A DNA stretch of 64,000 nucleotides, taken from the NCBI RefSeq assembly GCF_036946125.1, contig NZ_JAQIJT010000002.1:899001-963000 (forward strand). The letters are read 5' to 3'. Positions 58,536-64,000 of this stretch are shown one piece after another (the first letter of the stretch is position 1; the number at the start of each line of letters is the position of its first letter). The position numbers were made by a program, and so were the translations under genes. Below the pieces are notes generated by a model. It was not told the DNA's origin. It searched no databases and was given only the letters and a program-made list of their open reading frames with translations. Origin of the DNA: Sphingomonas adhaesiva (lineage in GTDB: Bacteria; Pseudomonadota; Alphaproteobacteria; Sphingomonadales; Sphingomonadaceae).

Positions 58536-60029
58536 TTACGGCCGGCTCGCGAGCTGCGCGTACAGATTGCGATAGGCGCCGATGATCGTGGCGTGGTCAT
58601 AGTCGCGGATCGTGCGGCGGCGCATCGCCTCGCCCATCATGCGGCGGCGGCGGGGATCCTCGACCAGCCGCAGGATCGCGTCGGCGGTGGCGGCGGGGTT
58701 GACCAGCGGGGTGACGATACCGCCGGGGCCGCCGTCGTCGAGCCCGCGCCCCTCGATCATCTCGCGGCAGCTGCCGACGTCGGTCGCGACGACGGGGATG
58801 CCGCACGCGCCCCCCTCCAGGATGACGAGCGGCTGCGCCTCCGACAGGCTGGTCAGCACCAGCAGGTCGACGCGCGGCAGCCAGTCGTCGATGCGGACGC
58901 GGCCGGCGAAGTCGAACACCGCGTCCAGCCCCAGCTCGGCGACGAGCGCGCGGCATTCGGCGGCATAGTCCGCATCCTCGTCCTCCGGCCCCAGCACCGC
59001 GAAGCGGACGTCGGGGCGGTGCGCATGGACCTGCGCGGCGGCGCGGACGAAGGTCTTGATGTCCTTGATCGGCACGACGCGGCCGAGCAGCGCGACGAGC
59101 GGGCGCTGCGGATCGCGCGCATCGGGCAGGGCGGCGAAGCGGCGCGCGTCGATGCCGTTGGGGATGACGCGCAACCGGGTGGGCGACGCGCCCAGCCGGC
59201 GCTGCACCGCGCTGTTGTCCCCGTAGAGCGCGACGATCGGGTCGCACGCGTCATAGGCGGCGGTGGCGTAGCTGGAGAAGGCGCGCACCCACAGGTCGCG
59301 CAGGTCGCGCACGCTGCGCTCCAGCTCCAGCCCGGTATCGACCTGATCGCCGATCCACTCCGCCATCATGACCTCGATCTGGCGTTCGAGCAGGTAGATG
59401 CCGTGCTCGGTAATGACCGCAGGACGCCCCGTCTCGCGCCGCGCGCGCGCCGCGGCGAGCCCGGCGAACCCGGTCGAAATGGTATGATAGACGCGCGCGG
59501 GCGGCAGCGGCGCGGTGAGCACCGCGAGCAGCCCGCCGAGCAAGGTGCGCATCGCCCAGAAATAATGGTGGAACGACGCCTTGGGCAGGATCGCGGCATA
59601 ATGGCGTTGCAGCCGCGCGAACATCGCAGGGTGCGCGAGCAGGTCGCCGGCATGGGTCACGCGCGGCAGGCGGCGGAGGCGGTCGATCAGCTCGCCCAGC
59701 GCCTCCCCGCCGCCCACCGCGACGAAGCGGACCAGCGCGTCGGCCACCGCCGCGGCGGGCGCGTCGGGCAGGCGGCGGGGGGAGCGGGCGGTCGGCGCCA
59801 GCGCGACCTCCGCCACGCCGACGACGTTCGCCGGGGGATCGAGCCGGAACGGGAGCGGCGCGGCGGTCGGCTTGATCGCCAGGATCGAGAAGGTGACGTC
59901 GGGCAGATGCGTGACGAGGTCCTGCAACCAGCCCGACACCCCGCCGACGACATAGGGATAGGCCCCCTCCACGATCAGGCACACGTCGGCGGGAGGAAGC
60001 GGCGGGGGGAGCGGTGCTGCCTGCCTCAC
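58536..60029 (-). CDS. pelF: Pel polysaccharide glycosyltransferase PelF
   Basis: The 497-residue GT4 enzyme has the PelF signature VCLIVEGAYPYVVGGVSGWLQDLV near the N-terminus, the EHGIYLLERQIE segment, and the nucleotide-sugar region EAQPLVILEGGACGIPVVATDVGSCREMIEGRG. It adds sugar units to the Pel chain in the cytoplasm using a UDP-sugar. The GTG at 60029 overlaps the pelE stop (GTGA) and is preferred over an ATG at 60050. It is the last gene of the operon here; pelG does not follow. Confidence 0.93.
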   Translation of the reverse strand: MRQAAPLPPPLPPADVCLIVEGAYPYVVGGVSGWLQDLVTHLPDVTFSILAIKPTAAPLPFRLDPPANVVGVAEVALAPTARSPRRLPDAPAAAVADALVRFVAVGGGEALGELIDRLRRLPRVTHAGDLLAHPAMFARLQRHYAAILPKASFHHYFWAMRTLLGGLLAVLTAPLPPARVYHTISTGFAGLAAARARRETGRPAVITEHGIYLLERQIEVMMAEWIGDQVDTGLELERSVRDLRDLWVRAFSSYATAAYDACDPIVALYGDNSAVQRRLGASPTRLRVIPNGIDARRFAALPDARDPQRPLVALLGRVVPIKDIKTFVRAAAQVHAHRPDVRFAVLGPEDEDADYAAECRALVAELGLDAVFDFAGRVRIDDWLPRVDLLVLTSLSEAQPLVILEGGACGIPVVATDVGSCREMIEGRGLDDGGPGGIVTPLVNPAATADAILRLVEDPRRRRMMGEAMRRRTIRDYDHATIIGAYRNLYAQLASRP

Positions 60030-60820
60030 GCTGCCGCCTCGGTACGCCACCAGGATTCCGGCTGATCGGCCGAGAGCCGGTCGATCGCGTCATAGTCGCG
60101 CGCCGCCCATGCCGCCTCCATCGCGGTACGCGGGTCGGGATGGAGCGCGAGCGCCGCCTCGCGCAGATGCTGGCGCTGCGCGGTGGACAGCAGGACGTTG
60201 GCGCGGGCGTGATCCGAGAGCAGCGCGGCCAGCCGGGCCGCGGCCCCGGCATCGCCCGCGGCGACGCGGCGCTCCATCGTGGCGCGCGATTCGGTCAGAT
60301 TGTGGAGGATGCGCGCGGCGGCGGCGGCGGCGAGCGCGCGGATCGTCTGATCCTCGTCGGTCAGCGCCAGCGCGACCAGCGGGGAGAGCGCGGGCTCGAA
60401 CGAGCGGACCACGGTTTCCAGCGCGGTGCGGCGCGCCGCGACCTCCCCGTGGCGCATCACCGTCGCGAGCGAGCCGAGCATGTCGGGCGCGGCATGGCGC
60501 ACGCGCCCGTCGAGCAGCCGCGCGACGGCGGCGCTGCGCTGGCGGCGGGGGGCCGGTGTCTCGTCCGGCGCATCGTCGCGGCGGCGCGGCAGGATGCGGG
60601 TGCCGGGGAACAGCAGGCAGCACGCGAGCAGCGGCGCCGGGCCCAGCATCCCGATCACCGCCGGGGCGACGCCGATCCGTCCCCCCGTCAGCCAGATCGC
60701 CAGCGCGGCGAGGGTCAGCACGACGTGGCCGAGCAGGACGGGGAGCGCAGCGCCGCCGAGTGCGGCGACCGCCAGCAGCAGCGTGTCGAGCACGACCAGC
60801 ACGCCGATCCGCGCGATCAT
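60026..60820 (-). CDS. pelE: PelE-like inner membrane protein
   Basis: The 264-residue protein starts with three hydrophobic segments (IGVLVVLDTLLLAVAALGGAAL, LGHVVLTLAALAIWLTG and VIGMLGPAPLLACCLL) and continues with an alpha-helical, TPR-like region (about 95-255). PelE of Pseudomonas, which has a membrane anchor and TPRs, partners with PelD, and its position between pelD and pelF supports the identity; sequence alone would be only suggestive. Confidence 0.7.
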   Translation of the reverse strand: MIARIGVLVVLDTLLLAVAALGGAALPVLLGHVVLTLAALAIWLTGGRIGVAPAVIGMLGPAPLLACCLLFPGTRILPRRRDDAPDETPAPRRQRSAAVARLLDGRVRHAAPDMLGSLATVMRHGEVAARRTALETVVRSFEPALSPLVALALTDEDQTIRALAAAAAARILHNLTESRATMERRVAAGDAGAAARLAALLSDHARANVLLSTAQRQHLREAALALHPDPRTAMEAAWAARDYDAIDRLSADQPESWWRTEAAA

Positions 60821-61758
60821 GCCACCCGCCCGGTGGCGCGCACGTCGCCGCCCCGCTGCGCCGCGCTGGCGAGCGGGGCGAGCCAGTGCCCGATGCGGTT
60901 CAGCTCCGCCAGAGCCTGCGCATGGAAGGCGGCGAAGGGGATGTCGTGGAGGACGAGGCAGCCGACCATCTCGCCGCCGCCGGCGTGGTAGAGCGGCACC
61001 GCCGCGACGCCGATCGTGTCGAGCGGGGTGCGATCGCGGCGCCGCGCGACGTGGAGCACCTCGCGCCGGTTGGCGATGACCCCGACCAGCGCCTCCGACA
61101 AGGCGGGCGGGCGCCGTGCATCGGTCGTGCCGGTCAGCCACGGATGCGCGCTGCGATCGGGGGCGACGAGGTAGCAGGTGAAGTCGGTGGTCCCCGCCGC
61201 GCGCGCGACCAGTTCGGCCAGCGCGGCGCGACGCGTGGCCTCGTCCGGGGCGGCGAGACGCGCGGCGGCGGCGATGACATGGCCGGTGGTCCGCTCGTCG
61301 GTCGCGATCTGAACCTGAAGCGCGCGGTTGGTGCGGGTCAGCTCCTCGATCGCGCCGCCCAGCCGGGCGAGGTCGTGGCGCGCGGCGGCGAGCTTTCGCG
61401 CCTGCCGGTCGTGGCGGCGGGTGCGGGTCAGCGTGACCTCGCCGATGACGGCGGCGGCGACGAACCACATCAGCGGCGGCAGCGACACGTGGAGGAGGCG
61501 GTCGAGATAGTCGCCGCGTTCCATCAGCCCCTGCGCCTCGACCAGCCACCACGCGCTCGCCAGCGTAGCGGCCACGACGCCGGCGCCGGTGCCGTAGGCG
61601 AGCGCCATGGCGATGACCGGGATCCACAGGGGATGCGGCTGGATGCCCGCGAAGCCGTGCCCGTGCGTCAGCACCGCCGCGAAGGCGCCGAGCGCGGCGA
61701 AGATCGCCAGCATCTCCATGACGCGGCGCGCGCCGGGGCGGATCCGGACACGGGTCAT
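60817..61758 (-). CDS. pelD: PelD-like membrane/GAF protein without GGDEF domain
   Basis: The 313-residue protein has about four N-terminal membrane helices (20-110), a coiled-coil segment (LAAARHDLARLGGAIEELTRTNRALQVQIA), and a GAF domain (about 165-290). Pseudomonas PelD is about 455 residues and ends in a degenerate GGDEF domain that binds cyclic di-GMP and switches Pel synthesis. Here the protein ends after the GAF region and the next start overlaps its stop, so the shortening is not an assembly gap. Regulation must differ. Confidence 0.75.
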   Translation of the reverse strand: MTRVRIRPGARRVMEMLAIFAALGAFAAVLTHGHGFAGIQPHPLWIPVIAMALAYGTGAGVVAATLASAWWLVEAQGLMERGDYLDRLLHVSLPPLMWFVAAAVIGEVTLTRTRRHDRQARKLAAARHDLARLGGAIEELTRTNRALQVQIATDERTTGHVIAAAARLAAPDEATRRAALAELVARAAGTTDFTCYLVAPDRSAHPWLTGTTDARRPPALSEALVGVIANRREVLHVARRRDRTPLDTIGVAAVPLYHAGGGEMVGCLVLHDIPFAAFHAQALAELNRIGHWLAPLASAAQRGGDVRATGRVA

Positions 61759-63206
61759 CGCGCGCGGCCCAGCCCGCGGGTCAGCTGCGCGCGGCCGTAG
61801 AGCTGCTCGCCCGAGAAGCCCGGGCGCGCGATCGAGGTGACGCCGCCGCTGCCCTCCAGCCGCCAGCCGTCGCCCAGCCAGGCCGATGCCCCGAGCGCGG
61901 CGATCGGACCGTCGCCGCCGAAACGGTCGACGGTATAGCCCAGCTGTCCGGTCAGCTGGACGGGGCCGACGGGGCCGCTGACGACACCCTGGACGATGTG
62001 GTTTTCGCGGGCGGCGAGCGGGATCGCGCCGGGGCGGGTGACGTATTCCGCATCGAGGCGATAGCCGAGCGTCAGCGACGGCGCGGCGCGGCGCATCAGA
62101 TAGTCGATCCCGGCGGCGAGCGTCACCGTCTCGCTGGCGGCGCCCCGGTCGATGCCGTAGCGGTTCGCGCCGACATCGCCCTGCACCAGCCATTCGGGCG
62201 ACAGTCGCAGCGTGCCGCCCAGGCTGGCGCGGGTCAGCCAGCCCGCGGCGAGCGCCTGCGCCCCGGTCGAGACGTCGGGCATGTGGATCAGCAGCAGCCC
62301 GCGCGCCTGCGCCTCCGCGCTGCCCCAGGTGACGCGCGCGCCGCCGCCGGTCACGCCGTCGTCGATGGCGGCGGCCAGCATCACCTGCGCGCGGGCGGCG
62401 TCGGTCAGCGCGATCTGGAGCGCGGCATCGGCGATGGTGCGCGCCGCGGACAGCGTGGCGGCGGGGGTGTCGATCCACGACGCGACGCGGCGCACGCCGC
62501 CGCCTGCGGTGACGCGGTCGTCGAGCGCGGCGTCGATACGTGCGGCAAGCTCGACCTGCGACAATTCGCCGCCGTCGCGGGCGGTCGCGGTCGCGGTGGC
62601 GCTGCCGGGCGCCATCGCGGCGGCGCGGCGGGCTGCGGCGTCATGCGCATCGATCGCGCGATAGGCGCGCGCCGCCCCGCGCGGATCGCCGTCGCCGGCG
62701 CGCGCATCGGCGACGCGGCGGATGACCTGAGGGGCGTTCGGATGGGTGCGCGCGAGGGTTTCGGCGCCGCGGCGGGCCTGTCCGGGATAGCCGGCGGCGG
62801 CATCGGCCTCCACCAGCGCCAGATCGGCGTCGAGCGTGCCGTCATCGGCGTCCGGCGCGGCGACGACGATGGCGGGGGGGAGGAAGGTGACGGTCAGGAC
62901 GCCTTCCGACAGTTCGGGGACCGCCTGCCAGCCGGGGGCGGGGCGCAATACCAGGCTGTCGTCGTTCCAGCGCAGATCCTCGACGCGATCGGCGACGGCG
63001 TGGCGGAAGGTGTCGAGCGTGCGCGGATCGAGCGGACGATCGTAGCGGACCACCAGCTCGCCATCGCCAGCGTCGAGCGTGACGCGGGTGCCGCGCGGCC
63101 AGACCAGCCGCGGCGGTGCCGCCACGACGGTCGCGTCGGCGAAGATCGGCGCCGGCACCGCCAGCCGCGGGGCGTCGGCGAGCAGGAGGAACAGCGCCGC
63201 GATCAT
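61755..63206 (-). CDS. PelB-like outer membrane beta-barrel protein
   Basis: The 483-residue protein has a signal-like start (MIAALFLLLADAPRLAVPA). A beta-rich region and a helical segment (about 125-190, DADLALVEADAAAGYPGQARRGAETL) lead to a C-terminal part of alternating beta strands ending in Arg (YGRAQLTRGLGRAR), suggesting an outer membrane barrel. In Pseudomonas PelB the TPR scaffold and porin are one 1,193-residue protein. Here the upstream TPR gene and this one seem to provide the two halves. Both ends overlap neighbours by ATGA. Confidence 0.6.
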   Translation of the reverse strand: MIAALFLLLADAPRLAVPAPIFADATVVAAPPRLVWPRGTRVTLDAGDGELVVRYDRPLDPRTLDTFRHAVADRVEDLRWNDDSLVLRPAPGWQAVPELSEGVLTVTFLPPAIVVAAPDADDGTLDADLALVEADAAAGYPGQARRGAETLARTHPNAPQVIRRVADARAGDGDPRGAARAYRAIDAHDAAARRAAAMAPGSATATATARDGGELSQVELAARIDAALDDRVTAGGGVRRVASWIDTPAATLSAARTIADAALQIALTDAARAQVMLAAAIDDGVTGGGARVTWGSAEAQARGLLLIHMPDVSTGAQALAAGWLTRASLGGTLRLSPEWLVQGDVGANRYGIDRGAASETVTLAAGIDYLMRRAAPSLTLGYRLDAEYVTRPGAIPLAARENHIVQGVVSGPVGPVQLTGQLGYTVDRFGGDGPIAALGASAWLGDGWRLEGSGGVTSIARPGFSGEQLYGRAQLTRGLGRAR

Positions 63207-64000
63207 GGCGCGAGCACCGCGCGCGCGCGCCCCGGCTGGCCCATGGCGATCAGCAGCCGTGCCTGGAGCGCGGCAAGGCGGCGATCGGCGGGCGCGTCGG
63301 CGCGCAGCGTCTCGACGAGGCGCAGCGCCTCGGCGCGGCGGCCGAGCCGGTCGAGCAGTTCGGCGCGAGTGCGGTCCGCGTCGGGCGAGGCGGCGAGCGC
63401 GCGTTCCCAATAGGGGCGGGCGGCGGTGGTGCCGCCCGCCTTCGCCTGCGCGTCCGCCATCAGCCGCAGCGCGACGGCGTCCTGCGGGCGGTCGGCCAGA
63501 TAGGGGGTCAGCTGCGCGATCGTGCCGGGCGCATCGCCCCGGTTCCAGGCCGCCCAGGCGAGATCGAGGCGCTCGGCGGGGGTGGCGATGCCGGCCGCGA
63601 TGCGGCGGCGGGCGAGAAGCTGCGCCGGGCCGGGGGGCAATGCGCGGGGGTCGATCGCGCGCAGCTCGCCCGGGGCCAGCGCGCGGCCGTCGAGGAGCGT
63701 GGCGACGATCGTGCCCGCGGTCGCGGTGTCCCCGGCGCTGTCGGCGAGCGACAGGCGGGTCAGCAGCAGCGCGTTGCTCTGCGCCAGCGGGTGGCGCGAC
63801 AGGAAGGCGAGCGCGGCGGCGGGGCGGTCGCGGGGGGCGTAGGCGGCGATCCAGGCGCGCTGGTCGGCGGCGTCCCCGGTGAGCGTGCGGTCGCGCAGCC
63901 ACGCGAGGTCGGCGGGCCGGGGGCGGGGGCCCATCAGGTACAGCAGGCGCTGCGCCGCGGGGGCGCCGGGGGACAGCGTGGCGGCGAGGGTGCGCAGCGT
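63203..64000 (-). CDS. TPR protein, possible N-terminal half of a split PelB (cut by window edge)
   Basis: The frame is open to the right edge, giving at least 265 residues. It is helical and repeat-like, with TPR-type segments (TPAERLDLAWAAWNRGDAPGTIAQLTPYLADRPQDAVALRLMADAQAKAGG). It ends in the ATGA overlap with the barrel gene. A TPR scaffold next to a barrel matches the composition of PelB, but the start and any upstream domains lie outside the window. Confidence 0.6.
   Translation of the reverse strand, partial: TLRTLAATLSPGAPAAQRLLYLMGPRPRPADLAWLRDRTLTGDAADQRAWIAAYAPRDRPAAALAFLSRHPLAQSNALLLTRLSLADSAGDTATAGTIVATLLDGRALAPGELRAIDPRALPPGPAQLLARRRIAAGIATPAERLDLAWAAWNRGDAPGTIAQLTPYLADRPQDAVALRLMADAQAKAGGTTAARPYWERALAASPDADRTRAELLDRLGRRAEALRLVETLRADAPADRRLAALQARLLIAMGQPGRARAVLAP

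Overview
The window is a stretch of a very GC-rich alphaproteobacterial chromosome, most likely a sphingomonad (Sphingomonadaceae). The evidence is a full-length CtrA cell-cycle regulator with a TTAA-N7-TTAA box in front of it, a gatCAB operon, a tig-clpP-clpX-lon-HU proteostasis block, a TonB-dependent receptor, and many intergenic palindromic repeats. No rRNA, transposase, prophage or CRISPR array was seen. Genes are dense, and ATGA or GTGA stop/start overlaps are common.

Layout. 1-5.2 kb: a truncated APH-type phosphotransferase divergent from an acyl-CoA dehydrogenase, then a nitronate monooxygenase and a bacteriophytochrome histidine kinase. 5.5-9.3 kb: a cell-envelope or partition cluster in which two SPOR-domain proteins flank an orphan ParA ATPase and a ribbon-helix-helix-like protein. 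9.3-14.8 kb: pyrB with a catalytically dead dihydroorotase homologue, small unknown genes, ruvX and a DUF3089 protein. 15.2-19.2 kb: gatC-gatA-[vapB-vapC]-gatB, a toxin-antitoxin pair embedded in the amidotransferase operon. 19.4-32.5 kb: tRNA-Leu, trigger factor with a long Lys/Ala tail, a GT2 glycosyltransferase, ClpP, ClpX, an accessory block (GNAT, ChaA-like antiporter, M1 peptidase), Lon, HU and tRNA-Val. 32.7-44.6 kb: an Asp/Asn beta-hydroxylase, an M16 protease, glnB-glnA behind a candidate sigma-54 promoter, a PQQ dehydrogenase with a c-haem domain, a CAP-domain lipoprotein, Map, a CinA-like protein and OsmC. 44.8-53.4 kb: a TonB receptor, CtrA, an AI-2E-type transporter, and the glycerol regulon glpR-glpD divergent from glpK. 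53.5-58.4 kb: a candidate small RNA and a three-gene type I secretion operon. 58.5-64 kb: part of a Pel-like exopolysaccharide operon (pelB-like pieces, pelD, pelE, pelF) running off the right edge.

How the genes work together. GlpR, GlpD and GlpK form a self-contained glycerol 3-phosphate module sharing one 99-bp operator region. GlnB and GlnA form the nitrogen-sensing and assimilation pair. ClpXP, Lon, trigger factor and HU are the conserved proteostasis neighbourhood, and in related bacteria ClpXP also degrades CtrA. The Pel genes are translationally coupled and resemble the inner-membrane regulatory and polymerase part of the pathway. However, PelD ends after its GAF region, and the PelB functions appear to be on two genes.

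Most notable: the Pel-like operon with a GGDEF-less PelD and split PelB; a family of nested, modular palindromic repeats with exchangeable cores; the dead dihydroorotase; vapBC inside gatCAB; a CtrA box overlapping a neighbour's stop codon; and a candidate small RNA downstream of glpK. Functions are assigned from motifs and family knowledge only; no database search was possible.
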